A DNA stretch of 64,000 nt from Paragonimus skrjabini miyazakii (GCA_014338405.1 JTDE01000313.1:124001-188000), one strand, 5' to 3'; positions 25,690 through 37,285 are shown, numbered from the stretch's first letter. Notes: generated from the sequence alone by a model not told the origin. Numbers and translations: made by a program.

Positions 25690-25770
25690 TGTGAGGTCAG
25701 TGGCGCCGTGGTCACCACAACTACACTATGTGAACGCAGACCGCAGTTCAAATCCCAATTATTTCAATGG
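25690..25770 (+). repeat. tRNA-like SINE fragment
   Basis: GAGGTCAGTGGCGCCGTGGTC is box A-like and GCAGTTCAAATCCC about 35 bases downstream is a good box B. It sits just upstream of a repeat-A copy and may be part of it or a separate insertion. No acceptor stem is evident. Confidence 0.45.
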
Positions 25771-25906
25771 CATGCGCAATTAGAAAGCGCCAACAAGACC
25801 GTAGTGCTCTTTTTTAATAAGGATATACACCTGATTATGAAGGGTTCTTGCACAGGTGAACGGTGTTTAATGTGTACTAACCAAATTTCGTCTCGAACAT
25901 CTTGAC

Positions 25907-26330
25907 ATTAACAAAATCCCCGACTACTTATCAATAATCTAAAATAACATCTAGGAGGCTGATTAAATTAGGAGATTTCAACCTGTCTCCGAATTCTTAT
26001 CCGGAGGTTTAACGACTGGTGGTAACAGGCGGTAACTGTGTCTCTTATCAAGACGATCTGACACAGAACACTATCCACAAGCAAGTGTGATTGTATTTAC
26101 ATGCGATAATTCGGCTGTGACTAGTGTGAAGAAAACGATGTAGTGGTAAACACGGTTGCCTTATGAAATTGTGGCCGGAGCTGTAGTCTTGTCCGTGTCA
26201 AGGATGTGTACTACTGATGAGCTCTAACTAGGACGAAATTGTAATCTAGTGTTTTTCTAATCAAAAAATGCCGGATGCAATATCTATCTGAATGCAAAGG
26301 CGGTGATCGGAGATGAGTGCCACTCAATGT
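25907..26330 (+). repeat. Dispersed repeat A copy
   Basis: The 5' part (to about 26030) is the reverse complement of 48100-48205, with AATCTAAAATAACA, AGGAGG, GTCTCCGAATTCTTATCCGG and GGTTTAACGAC in common. Then come the AATTCGGCTGTGACTAGTGTG block, the ACACGGTTGCCTTATGAA block, GTGGCCGGAGCTGTAGTC and GAGCTCTAA. The 3' tail is eroded. Confidence 0.8.
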
Positions 26331-26349
26331 AAAATTTCTTCTGAACGAA

Positions 26350-26580
26350 TCACGCCGAACTATGTGATTGGTTTACGATTGCTTCATATGTTACCGTATG
26401 TTGTCGTTGGTACGACTTTTGTCTGTTCCTTGGGACTTTGGGAAACACATATCGTTCCAGAATGATTAAATTCCTGATGTTAACTGTAGCCGAAGCCATT
26501 AAAATCCGATTGCACAGCCCTGACCTCGTACACTTAATCAACCTCCCCTGGTCCACAGCCAATCAATGGCTCCATAACTG
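26350..26580 (+). mobile_element. Penelope-type element, C-terminal tail relic
   Basis: The frame reading LMLTVAEAIKIRLHSPDL followed by INLPWS matches the conserved end of Penelope polyproteins (TAEAIAIRxxxPxLCVQKxxVxxLxLPW), with the CVQK block deleted. Only the last part of the element remains. Confidence 0.6.
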
Positions 26581-26796
26581 TTGTCGAGCCTACAGTGCGC
26601 AGAACTTCAATGTCCAATTTCTTTACTCACCATACTCTCACCCCCCCATACTATATTCATAATAACTGTGTTATTATTGAACTGATGATCAAACACAGAA
26701 ATCAAGTTTTGTTAATTACCTTGTCGTTTTCGTGACTTCAGTGGGTATTTCCAGTTTACATGAACACACACTTGATGGTTAGTGGCATCTTTATCT

Positions 26797-27110
26797 GGAT
26801 TAGCCTATCACGGTGACCGGAGACAAAGTGCACCGGGAAGTCACAGTTGTGATTCTTAGTCCCTCCCCCCGTATGGTTAAACATTTTCCACTTCTTCGTC
26901 TACTCTTTAAATATTTGTCATCCGCGTTTGTAAGAGATATGCTCACTGCGAATTGCTGTGACGTGTACATATATGATTAACAGTATTCGTGCCCCCATTA
27001 CCCTATGACAGTTGTCGAAATTAAAGTAGGTTTATGTACATAATTCGCCACAAGTAGCTTGCGAGGAATTGCCTGCCTACACACCTCATATCCGGTTTTA
27101 ATTTGAAAGA
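26797..27110 (+). repeat. Dispersed repeat B copy, split
   Basis: GGATTAGCCTATCACGGTGA and the CGGAGACAAAG block match 31378 and 33343. The second half (CCACAAGTAGCTTGCG, CACACCTCATATCCGG) resumes near 27048, so about 200 bases interrupt this copy compared with 31378-31495. Confidence 0.7.
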
Positions 27111-28264
27111 ATAGGACGAGGAAACGTATGAATGGAAAGTTTTGTGGCAAAGCCGACCCATACGGATTAGGCAGATTATAGTCCTAAGTGAAATCCCAGT
27201 CTTTGATAGATATCAAACAGAAAAACTCCTCAACAGTTGGTTCTAGGCTGTAATACCATGCCAACTTTGAACAAGTAGATTAGCAGGAAGCAGGTGATAT
27301 GTTAGCAGTCAAGTAAATACTCCAAGTGAATGTGCGCATGTGTACGTGTACACAACGTGGTAGAGATAACTGATGCGTTAGTCTGGCAAAGAAATCGGTG
27401 CGAACTTTCATGAGATACATGGTTTGCTCTTGGTCACTCATAGCAGGCAAAATTAAAACATACTTGTTCCATTGTACCGCCGTGAACTGTTCGTGCTGCA
27501 TTACCCAGCCTGCTGACTGGCTAACCAGTACAAAATTACAGGTGGTTTATAGTTCCGACCACTGATGAATAATAGAAGATCTCTTTGATGCAAGTTAAAC
27601 GCCATTCATAGTTGATTATAGCAATTGCAATCGGACAAAGTTTTCCAGCCAGCCACTTTCGAACAAATGCACTAAACGCAAGTTCTGCTCTCACCAGAGC
27701 TGGATTGAAACTACAGTCCATCATTTCATTTGACAACCGTGTTGACTGCTGCGCCATCGACTCCACACTACGTGCAAATGAATAAGTATATCAAAGTGTT
27801 CAGTCACATTCGTATTTGAGTAAAAGTCACCTTTTTAGATTATCTATTGAGAGGACTTACTAATTCTCGTGCAAGTTCCAATGGGTAGCCTCGCGGCTAT
27901 CGTCAGACTGTACACAAAGTAGTCGATAAACTTGTTGGGTAACGTTGCCGTTACTTGTAAATTTTAGTGAAATTTTGTCCAAATCACGTAATATTTTCAA
28001 GTGAATATGGGTTTGATAACTAAATTACAACTGTCGCATTACGTGTGCCTCGTATCGCTAAGTTATCGCAAGTATACAACGAAGATATAAAATGACAATT
28101 TTTCTGTCTAATACGGCCCTAATAGACTGTCGATTTAGGCACTATAACTTATAACATTCGGAAGTTGTGGACTGATAATCACGTCTGACAGCAAATGTCG
28201 GTGGATTTTCACTATGTTTTGTATCAGCCTGCACAAACCTCATGAATGCTCCTTTGCTTTCAAG

Positions 28265-28956
28265 CTCTGCGTCAACTGGACGAGTTCTGAATACTTCAAC
28301 TCCAGGCTTGTTGCTGCCCGGTGGCATGGTTGTCACTCAGTCTGCTATCGTATCGGGTTCTCGACCGGACACTGGAGTTCAGTCAGATTTCGGCCCATCC
28401 ACACGACTTCCCATCCACAGCAGACCTCAAACTGATCCGGCCCAGCGAACTCATCTGACCGACAGCCATTTGTCTCCAGATCAAAATCGACCGGTGACGA
28501 TCACCATTCCCGTGCTAGGGAGTCAGCTGAATAATGGTCTGGGACATCAAGCAATGCATGGCACCGCACAAATAGTTCGTCCGCACCGAAGGTGCTCTGT
28601 TGCCAATGAGACTGCCCTTTCAGGCACTCTGCCGCGAGGAACGTATCTGCTCTCGGCCATGGGCACCGCCAGTTCGGGGAGCTACACCATGAACAGTTCC
28701 ATTTCAGCCGGATCTCCTGCAGCCTCCAACAGTTCCACAAGCAGTCCACAAACTGACAAGCGAGCTGCTGCTGTTGTCTCCGAATTTCCAGCTCACTTTG
28801 TTTTGCCTAGTCAGCTAAGAATGCAAGATTTGACACTGAGACCGTTATCGGTAGCCAGTCTTGGTCCAGTTGTATCAGTGGGTTCTAGCACGACCCCTGT
28901 GGTCAGACCAAGCAGTCCAGTAAACGCCCCTGGGGTAATTATTGCTCAACATTCCG
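28265..28956 (+). CDS. FARP: FARP-type gene exon: linker part 1 (Ser/Thr/Pro-rich)
   Basis: About 231 residues of low-complexity linker. It starts SASTGRVLNTSTPGLLLPGG, runs through stretches rich in Ser, Thr, Pro, Gln and Gly, and ends VNAPGVIIAQHS. No domain is recognised; such a composition suggests a disordered, possibly phosphorylated region. The acceptor TGCTCCTTTGCTTTCAAG at 28264 is chosen because it is pyrimidine-rich and supplies the single base needed to complete the arginine left open at 25398. The other in-frame AGs (28191, 28227) give the wrong phase. The donor is GTAAGT at 28957. The frame is open over 244 codons, too long for chance. Reading through the next short intron meets a stop after five codons. 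Confidence 0.87.
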
Positions 28957-29051
28957 GTAAGTGTTTGGCTATATAATATTGTACCTACCGAGTCGCCGTC
29001 TCCTGAAACCGCGCATTACGCTTCCAAAACATCGCTCGCTTTTCCCCTCAG
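28957..29051. other. Short intron (95 bases)
   Basis: GTAAGT to TTTTCCCCTCAG, phase 1. It is the only short intron in the chain. Retention would end the protein almost at once (UAA after GKCLAI). Confidence 0.85.
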
Positions 29052-29437
29052 GTCCCAGGTCGCTCGGGGTGGCCGTGCTCCCAACCGAGTCATTCTCCAC
29101 CATGCATACGTCGCTATTGATGAGTTCACCCAACTCCAATGTGTCCCAACTTGGATGTGGTTTACCAATGATTGCTTTGGCGCCATCTACCTCTACAGTG
29201 TCGAATCCACCCGCAGCTTGCAGACTTTCGCCAGCCCGGATGCTTCCCGCACAAGGTACACACCTCGTGAGGCTGCAATCACAGCCAAGATACGACGCAT
29301 CCGGTATGACTGAGCCCGTGCGACTCGCTCAGCCGACTCCAATCCGCTTGCCGCCTGGATACGCGGTGCTGGCAGGTGCCACCGGTTTGGGTCCCATGGG
29401 GGGTCGAGTCATCTACATCGATCGTACAACAGGCCGA
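29052..29437 (+). CDS. FARP: FARP-type gene exon: linker part 2
   Basis: A 386-nt exon encoding about 128 residues. It begins PRSLGVAVLPTESFSTM and ends PMGGRVIYIDRTTGR. It is again rich in Ser, Pro, Thr and Ala (for example APSTSTVSNPPAA), with no recognised domain. The acceptor is a strong TTTTCCCCTCAG and supplies two bases to complete glycine. The donor is GTATGT at 29438, phase 0. The last stretch VIYIDRTTGR is more ordered-looking than the rest and could be a short binding motif. Continuation past the donor gives a stop within 16 codons. Confidence 0.87.
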
Positions 29438-31198
29438 GTATGTGTGAACATTGAGCTACATGATTATGTCTATGGGATTAATTGATGGTTAATCGAACAC
29501 TGTGCTTCTGCGATAAGTCAGACTTTTACTTCAACCTTACAATGAAGTAAAAACTTCATGATCTTATTTTTCCGTGTCTTTGAGCGAATGACTCTTGGAA
29601 TACGTGTGCTCACTTGCAATTAGCTCAATGCTTTCCGCCTCCAAAAGCATAAATTCTCATGAAGCACTTGAAGCAACTTTCAAAATGTCACTTTGTCGCA
29701 TGAACAGTCTTGATTGAATGTATAACTTATGGACATTTTTATGTATAAAGTATTCGGTTACTCAATCTGCACAACCTAAACCATCTGTACCTATCTTTTA
29801 ATTCTGAACGTGAATTCGTACATTTCAAAAATGCTCAAGTTACCAATATTCACGTGTTCAAACCAACAGTTCACGACCACTTTCTTTTTACATGTTAATA
29901 TATACTGACTGAATAAAGTTTACTGGATAGATATTCAAATCCGTAATCTTTATTTGAATAAGCAGGCCTCTTTTATCCACTAAGTCTCTTGTTATGTTAA
30001 CATCACTCTCTAAAGTCCGATACTCGTTACCTTGTTTGCTGTTGATGATGAAATGTACTTTATTCGTTTAACACTGTGTATACACATTTTAGGGCACTAT
30101 TTTTCGGACTGGACAGTTCAGAAGATCATCCATTCGTTCACTAGCTACCTCGCTGATGGAGTTGGTATTTTTTATTCCCCTTTTATACTGAATGCTTCTC
30201 GAAACATCCGACTCTCTTAATAATTTTGTACGGAGTTAACTGGAAAAGTAAAACATCCGGCTTTTTCTAGTAAAATATTTCTTAAACTCTGATCACACTT
30301 GACTGGGTAATCGATTTTTAACGTCATTATATTGTTCCACATGACATAATTCATAGAGTGAGCGATAAGACAGAAGACGAACTAGAGGAATATTAGGAAG
30401 TGGGTTGGGCATAGTAGGATTGATGGATACCATATTTGAAATACAACGACAGTAAAACGTTGGTATGTGGTCATTTACGAGTTACCTGTAAGTTAAGTTA
30501 CTTATAACGGTAAAATATCTTCCATACGTAGATCAAGTGAAAAATGTTCTTATCATGTACAAATTGTACTGCATGTGGCATAATTGTTCGATGTTCATCA
30601 CCTGTCTTTTCTTTGTTTTGCTATCTAAAATACTGAGAAATAAAGGGACCATAATAGTCACCCCTTCTTTTCGGTCAGTCTTAAGTTTGTATGCCCGTGG
30701 ATTAAATTCAGAAGTGACATAACGGTACTACATGAGTGTTGACAAATAATCGGAATAGTGGTCATTGAACGTTTGTACAAGCATCGACTTTTGGCTGTCC
30801 TAACCTCGAAGTTGAGTTGTTAACTCGTACACTACAACGGCACACAATTACACTACTGCGTTGTAATCGCCCCTTTGCGAACTATAAGGTCACTTTCTGG
30901 GTGAACACTATCAAGCTACACAAACCTGGACAGCAGCAGTCGTGATTGCTAGGTTCAAACTAGCGACCTAGATCGAGTGCCTGTACTCTGAGTCACAACA
31001 AACTTTATCCAATACTAAGTTTAGAATTAGCTTATCAACGAGATTACCTATTGTAGCATTCGTTAGTCTTCTTACTTCTGCCACGGACTTACATGCAAAA
31101 ACACACTCTCAGCAGAGACAAAAGTTGTAGCACTTAGTTTCACCTCAAGATTAAGATGGCAGGGATAATTACAACTTTATTTGTTCAGACCTCTCTTG

Positions 31199-31213
31199 GT
31201 GTGTGTGTGTGTG
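31199..31213. repeat. GT dinucleotide microsatellite
   Basis: About seven GT units. Confidence 0.9.
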
Positions 31214-31377
31214 ATTTAACCAAAACATACAAGAGTTGTGTGTATCAAGAAACAACCAAGGGAAACTACAATTGAAAGCTAGTTTGCTTCTATAGAGAAA
31301 AATCTGCATTCCAAGTTGATTGAATGCCCTGAAGAGCGAAATTTGTTAGATATGCATGGTTGGCGGCATCCGAAACG

Positions 31378-31500
31378 GATTAGCCTGTCACAGTGACCGA
31401 AGCCAAAGGACGCCTGCGCTATAAACCATCACCGCAAGTGGCTTGCGCTGCACCGCTTGCAGTTCCACTCACACACCACGTATCCGGTGTTAGATATGCA
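31378..31500 (+). repeat. Dispersed repeat B copy
   Basis: GGATTAGCCTGTCACAGTGA, then CCGAAGCCAAAGGACGCC, then CACACCACGTATCCGGTG. This is the best preserved of three copies (also 26797 and 33343), all in the same orientation as the gene and all within 7 kb. Confidence 0.75.
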
Positions 31501-32904
31501 ACAATGTGAAGCTTGTGTTTAACCGGTGTATCACTTAGGTTCCATTACACTTGACTTTCTTAAAACACCACGTCACCTCAGATTCATTGCGGAGCAAAAA
31601 CCCATAATTGTACAATTAAATTTGATTTGTATGATTCATCCTGGCATGCGGCCTCACTGAAAGTTGGTCGACCATAATTGTCAGGAAAGCGTAATGCTTT
31701 CAGTTGCTTAAGGGAAAGTAATTAGTGAAAGATAAATAAAATCAGACGGCTTGCAAACAAATTCGAGCATTGGGTTCGAAAGTAAAAAACTCATCAAACT
31801 GACAGTCAGGTAGTCAACTCAATGTATCCAATTGGGAGGGCATATGCAACGGGTATGTGATTAAAGAGAGAAAGCTATTCTATTGGTCAGTATTGCTTTC
31901 CTCAGAAAATTTCGTTTTCCACTGGAAAACCAGAAATCGATGAGAACGAAGTTAACACTCTCCATGAACCACCAATTTGTCCACTGCAAACAGATAGACA
32001 ATCTTGGATTTGGGCTTTCTCTCTAGCTCTCCTTCGGATTAAATGACTGCTATGAATTGAGCTGTTGGGCTGGCAGTACTATTTTATTTGTGTTTTTCAC
32101 AGCCATTTTACTCAGAATCCAGTTGGTCGATAAAAAACGTGCATGAGGTACGGAATCATTTGAATCTAATTGGTCACTCTAAACTTAGTGTCGGTCTCTG
32201 TAAGAGAGGTGCCACATGTAGTCTGCAGATATAAGATCAGTTTTCGCTGACAGAAAGGTCTATACGTGGCATACTAACAACTATGGCTACCATAGTGGAG
32301 TCTTATGATTTAAATTGTTTAATCAAAGTTTCTGATTGAAAACTTTAAATGTTCCCCTAAATCCGAATGTCTTCATGATATTTCGGGTCATAAACTACGA
32401 TATTATTATCGATTATTACTGGTCTAACAAAATTCGGTTGATTTTGTACTTTACTGACCAAGCATACCAAACTGAACGACCATTGAACAGTGAGACAAGA
32501 GTTTCTCATGACAGATAGGCTAGTCAGTAGAAGTCTGACGGACTATAGTTTTATAGGCGCACATTTTGGGAGCTACGGTAAAATTCAACCAAACGTCAAA
32601 CCGTTTTATGTTGTCGGTGGTGATATTAAAGGATGGTGGTAATCCCTGTTTTACTGATTATGTCTCAGGCCCTTTGAACTTAGCTCATATGGGGATCAAT
32701 ATACGATCCCTTCTTGGTATCTGATCGTCTGGGATAGCGGCACCGTAATTATATTGTTGGATCCATCTGGTCATTTAGTAAACCATTATATAAAATTGTG
32801 TTCATGTGCCCATCGAAGACAATTCAACCATCTATATGACGACCAGACAGTTTGTTCCATTTACTGGCTACTCTCTTATTACTCGCGAACATGTATCGTT
32901 GTAG

Positions 32905-33219
32905 CCGCTGTTGCTGACAAGTGGAGGACAGCTGTTGCTTGACAGTTCCACTTCCATCAACCTACGTCAGTCTCCAGTACCAGTATCCTCAGGTGGACCT
33001 GTGAAGAGTGTCGAATTGACAAACGACGCAGATACTACCACAAGCGCGACCACAGCACAAACGCCCATGGTCACATCTGGGGAAATTCATGTTATGACCC
33101 CTCGAACTTCTGAAGGACCAGACCTTACAGCTATGGTCCCCAATCCCGCCGAGTCAATGGGCATCAATGATGTGCAAGTTCGTCCACGTCGTGTTGGTCC
33201 ACCCCCACCAGCACCCGAG
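32905..33219 (+). CDS. FARP: FARP-type gene exon: linker part 3
   Basis: A 105-codon exon, phase 0 at both ends, so it could be skipped without a frameshift. It starts PLLLTSGGQLLLDSSTS, passes through a Thr/Ala-rich run (DADTTTSATTAQTP) and ends RRVGPPPPAPE. The terminal PPPPAP is a candidate SH3/WW/EVH1-type ligand. The acceptor is ATCGTTGTAG at 32904, just after an in-frame stop, and the donor is GTGAGT at 33220. No domain is recognised. Support is weaker than for the neighbours because the product is low complexity, but open frame, splice sites and phase all agree. Confidence 0.8.
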
Positions 33220-33342
33220 GTGAGTCGCCATAATGTACAGCACACTTAGGTGTAACGTTGGGTGGCAATTGTATTGGCTGCATTTTATCGTATCAACATA
33301 TAGTCAACGTACATGTACACACACAGTTGACAACATCCTTTT

Positions 33343-33520
33343 ACAGATTAGCCTGTCACACTAACCGGAACCAACAGACACCTGGGAACAAAAATCATCA
33401 CTAGTGACTTCAGCTACACTGCTCATTGTTTTACTCACATGCCTGGTGTCCGATGTAATCCCGGAGGATCAAGAACGGGAGTTGTGTGAATGGAAGCCTG
33501 TGTAGTCCATCCGGTCTGTG
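33343..33520 (+). repeat. Dispersed repeat B copy
   Basis: AGATTAGCCTGTCACACTAA, CCGGAACCAACAGACACC, ACTCACATGCCTGGTGTCCG and, beyond the part shared with 31378, GAATGGAAGCCTGTG, which recurs near 27130. Confidence 0.7.
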
Positions 33521-33877
33521 TTGGTTGGTATAATAACAGATTACTGTGAAAGTAAAACGGTCAAATCCGGAGACCAATGAGTAACGAGACTCCAACAGTA
33601 TGATCAAAGCTAGGTAGAAAGTTGTTGAAAATATAAGGTAGGAGGACTAACAAAAATTCATCTTCGAGTTTAGTGACCAAACAAAACCTTCAGTCTACAG
33701 TGTACCTATAAATCTGGAGAGAAGAAAAGGCAGAAGATCACTATTACCCAACTTTCTGAAAAGGAATTAGGGCGGTTTACCAGACCACGGGGAACGCTGA
33801 TTGATATGAATAAACAGGATATGAACGATATGTGGACAACAACCAGTTGGCCTACTTGCATCTAACGCGCCTAACAT

Positions 33878-33896
33878 ACATATATATATATATATA
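33878..33896. repeat. TA dinucleotide microsatellite
   Basis: About nine uninterrupted TA units. Confidence 0.95.
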
Positions 33897-34429
33897 CAGG
33901 TGGAATTACAATTTAGAACGTAAACCTATTAGCAGTAATTAGTTTATGTCCTGTGTTATTGTGGAACTGAGTCATTCGACAATCAATCTGTGACTATAAT
34001 AATAGATAAATGAGATTTGGACGAGATATATATTTCTATATCACGCTTACAGATATAACAGTTCTGTTCATAACTTGCAGCTGTTTCGTTTAACGTGTTC
34101 TTATTGACGACCGGCAAGCGTCCCCGTTTCCTTTGTCAAAATTTCAGTTGGTTTGTTTTGGTTGACTCCCAAGTTGCTGTTAATTACATGTAGAAACTGA
34201 CAGACTGAATGTCTGTAATAAATGTGCTCAGCGAATTTTCCTAATACAATCGTGCTGGATTCCACGTAGGTTTAATAAACGTGGTTCTGAATTTACCAAC
34301 ACGCTGATTCGTCTATTTCCGTATTCGATTTTCCGTCTAATTTTCTTTCTTGCCTAGCATGATCTCCGCTAGCTGTAACTTCTCCAGATTATAGGTGTGA
34401 CTTGTATCTACCGTACCCTCGTTTTTCAG

Positions 34430-35158
34430 CGCCGCGAAAGTATGTTTCATCGGCCTATGTCTGCAGTCTTTGGGCATGATCCGAGCCAAACGCCACAGGC
34501 TGTTATCCAGAATTTAGCGTCCTCAATGGACAAATCAGCTGAATTACTAGACTCTGGAGGGGAGGACGACGTTTCCGAACGCGCCTCGAAAATCCCGCAC
34601 CCTTTGGCTATGGGTATGATAACAGGGCCCAACGGTCTTCATTCCACATCCTGTTTAAGTTTGGCAGCAAGAGGAAGAAGTGCCTTGAGCACACGCAGTC
34701 TGTGTATGACCACACGGGATGGCTCAGATGTGACTACGAGCGAGGAAGATGAGCGAACTCCAGAACATCGTTGTCGTCGTCACATGAGCCGTAGTGGCGG
34801 TAGCCAAAGTGATGCAGAGCCGAGTGCAGAGGGTTGCAGGCATTCGTTAATACTCAATCATGCAAATAATCCCCTGGATGAAGACGAAGATAAATATTCC
34901 GTTTGTAGCCAACGCAGCATAAACGTACGCTCACGTTCCACTTCATGTCGCCGCCGACATCATCTTTCTCATCACCATCACCAGCAACACCCCAGGGGAC
35001 AACAATCTGACCAACAGCCAACTCGATGTCAGTCAGCAGTTGATCCCGCGATGGAACAGTCAGCTATATCTCGATCATCCAATGACGCGATCAAACCGAG
35101 TGAACACGATCCAACGAAGCCTGTTGCACATCCTCGTCATACTCATTCCAAAAAAATG
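34430..35158 (+). CDS. FARP: FARP-type gene exon: linker part 4 (charged, His-rich)
   Basis: A 243-codon phase-0 exon, the longest in the window. It starts RRESMFHRPMSAVFGHDP and ends PRHTHSKKM. Features in order: an acidic patch LLDSGGEDDVSERAS near residues 42-56; TTSEEDERTPEH near 105-116; an Arg/Ser-rich basic stretch; a second acidic patch LDEDEDKYSV; and a His-rich run HHLSHHHHQQHP near 188-199. Alternating acidic SxxE/SEED and basic RRH patches look like phosphorylation or charge-interaction sites; that is inference. No domain is recognised. The acceptor is CCCTCGTTTTTCAG and the donor GTGAGT at 35159. The open frame of 257 codons is far beyond chance. Exon skipping would keep the frame. 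Confidence 0.88.
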
Positions 35159-37139
35159 GTGAGTCTATAATCGGACTGAAGACTTTATGAATGCTTTCAA
35201 ATAACATTAATGTGAAACTTGACTTTTGTACACACACGATTCATCATCAAAATGTTGCCAAGACGTTTGTGTCATCGAAGGAAAACGTTGGTTGTCCGTC
35301 TCGGATCGCAGATCGTTTGTTGAGCATATAAAAATTGGTAAATAATACCAGTTGAACAGGTAAGGTCTTCTCGCGTTTACCGGGGTTCACCACATGATAT
35401 CTAAAACTTACTCGCTACCTTAATTTTCTAGAGTTAATCGTTCCCATTGGACAGAACTCAGACGAAATGTTCTGTGTCAATGTAGCTTCCTTTATTTTGC
35501 CTTGCAGTTTCACTTCTTTTTGCTTAATACTTGAAAAACTGTTGGTCTTAACTGTCTAGAACGACCAGAGATGGTCATTTTGTCTACCTATACACACACG
35601 GGTTTGAAATTTCAAAAACTTTGGAGCCAATAATTAGAATACGTTCAACTAATTTTTGTCGATCAAAACACGTTTAAAACACTCAATTCCTTTGATGCGG
35701 TACACATCACAATACGTAAACAACTTGTTAACTCCTTTCAATCACGAACGTAAAAACAACTAGACTATATAGAACATGCGGATAGCGACCGAATTGTTAA
35801 CTTGTTCATTGCAAAGCACAACATGGAAAGAGGTCATGTTGTTAATCCAGACAACTCGTTCAACACATGTTGTTGCACAGTTGGAATCCGAAACGTCTCG
35901 ATTTGTCCGAAACAGCGTTAAACGGTCTGGCCTTGTGTATACATAAACTGTTGACTCAGGTTGTTTGTCTGTCTTGGAATTTATATCAGTCCTTCATTAA
36001 ATAAAATCCATTGGTTAACCGCTTCTACTGTTGTTGCTGTCCCCGTATCCTATGTATCCTAATGTATTAGGTTTGTGGCCGAAGTGTTTAAACTAAACAC
36101 TTACCAGCATGCCTACTTTGCAAACTACAACCAAAACGTAGATAACATGACCGGCTGGGATGGCCAATTACGGTATAAGTTTTCGGGCGAAAATGGGAAT
36201 CAACGTGTACTTGGTTGATTGGGCTCCAAATCGTTGACAGAACACATAATTCTAGGAAAAGTCAGTGCAAACGGGAACACAAAGATGAACTTATCAATTT
36301 TCGCACTGAACGAACTAACGAACTGTCGGCAAATGGTCTTTTTATTGTTAAAAATTAGATTATATTTTGTTCGTGGAATCCCACCCATCCGTGGGAAATG
36401 AGTTCATCAGGATTGTCAGCTTCCGAACGCCATGACCCACATACACGTTTTTGAATGCTTATCAAGAATGAATTGATTAGAAATGGAATGCTCGTTTCAA
36501 GTTAAGCGACATCCAATCTGAGCATTCATTTAAGAGGCGTATCGTTAGACGATCTTCCTTTAAGTTTTGAACCCGATTTCCAGTTGGATAAATATAAAAC
36601 AGATCACATAGATATAACTCATTTACAAGGCTAACGTAGATGACCTAACCACAAAATAGGTAGGTTCAGATAATCGAAAGATCATCGTCAGGTTGCATTC
36701 TGGACCCAACTTAACCTATGGTTTCTGGACCATCTGCGGATTGCTGTTGAGTCAAGGTATTCCTGGTAACAGAATTGATATGCCTTCACGTATGCATAAA
36801 ACCTATTTCTCTTCAGCAACTGCTATGAACTCGTCAGACCGTAACAATCTTCCAGGATTATACTTATCTACTGTTCAGACTATTCTTGCCTACCATCAGA
36901 CTCTACAGATGTTACGATGCCTACCAATTCTATCGCTTATCGTGATCTAGCCTAATGATAAAGATTCGTACAGCCGAAAATAAGAGACCGGCTGGTCACA
37001 AGCGTCAAAATCAAACCCTTCAACCCTTTCAGGCTAAATCACTGCAAATGTTGTCTGAGTTCCGCATGTGTGTTAGGTCACGGATAGCTCTATATCTAGT
37101 AACTTTTGACCAACATGTTGGTACTAAAAATAGTTTTCC

Positions 37140-37285
37140 CACTGTTTACAAGGTCCACTCACTTCAGTCAAAGCCAGCTCAACAGCTCATGTTGACCGAA
37201 ACCGAATCGATCGCCATTCCGCTATGTAATGCGATTCTGTGCTGCCAAAATAAATTTGTGCATAGCCTGCGATTCCTATAGCCAC
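37140..37285 (+). mobile_element. Penelope-type element, C-terminal tail relic
   Basis: The frame ends TESIAIPLCNAILCCQNKFV then HSLRFL and a stop. This matches the Penelope end (AEAIAIRLxNPxLCVQKKFVxxLxLPW) with a degraded LPW. Upstream sequence to about 36700 stays in mixed frames and may be the same element. Confidence 0.55.

Larger units (their letters stand above)
25399..28264. other. Intron packed with repeats
   Basis: A 2.9 kb phase-2 intron, GTAAGT to CCTTTGCTTTCAAG. It contains tRNA-like sequence (about 25690), repeat A (25907-26330), a Penelope C-terminal tail (26350-26580) and repeat B (26797-27110). The stretch 27280-27766 has two minus-strand open frames discussed in findings. 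Confidence 0.8.
29438..32904. other. Intron with a repeat B copy
   Basis: A 3.5 kb phase-0 intron, GTATGT to ATCGTTGTAG. It contains repeat B (31378-31500) and a short GT run (31199-31213). The rest shows nothing recognised. Confidence 0.8.
33220..34429. other. Intron with repeat B and TA run
   Basis: A 1.2 kb phase-0 intron, GTGAGT to CCCTCGTTTTTCAG. It contains a repeat-B copy (33343-33520) and a TA microsatellite (33878-33896). Confidence 0.8.

Noticed and set aside
26749..26781. A 23-base micro-exon between the FA exon and the linker
   Set aside because: It was considered to repair the phase if the linker began at 28228. It became unnecessary once the better acceptor at 28264 was seen to fit directly.
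28191..28227. Alternative acceptors for the first linker exon
   Set aside because: CTGACAG (28191) and GTATCAG (28227) are in frame with the linker but need a phase-1 donor; the preceding exon ends in phase 2, which only the AG at 28264 fits.
28942..29313. A 123-codon frame overlapping the short intron
   Set aside because: It is out of frame with both flanking exons and crosses a clear intron; a shadow of the true frames.
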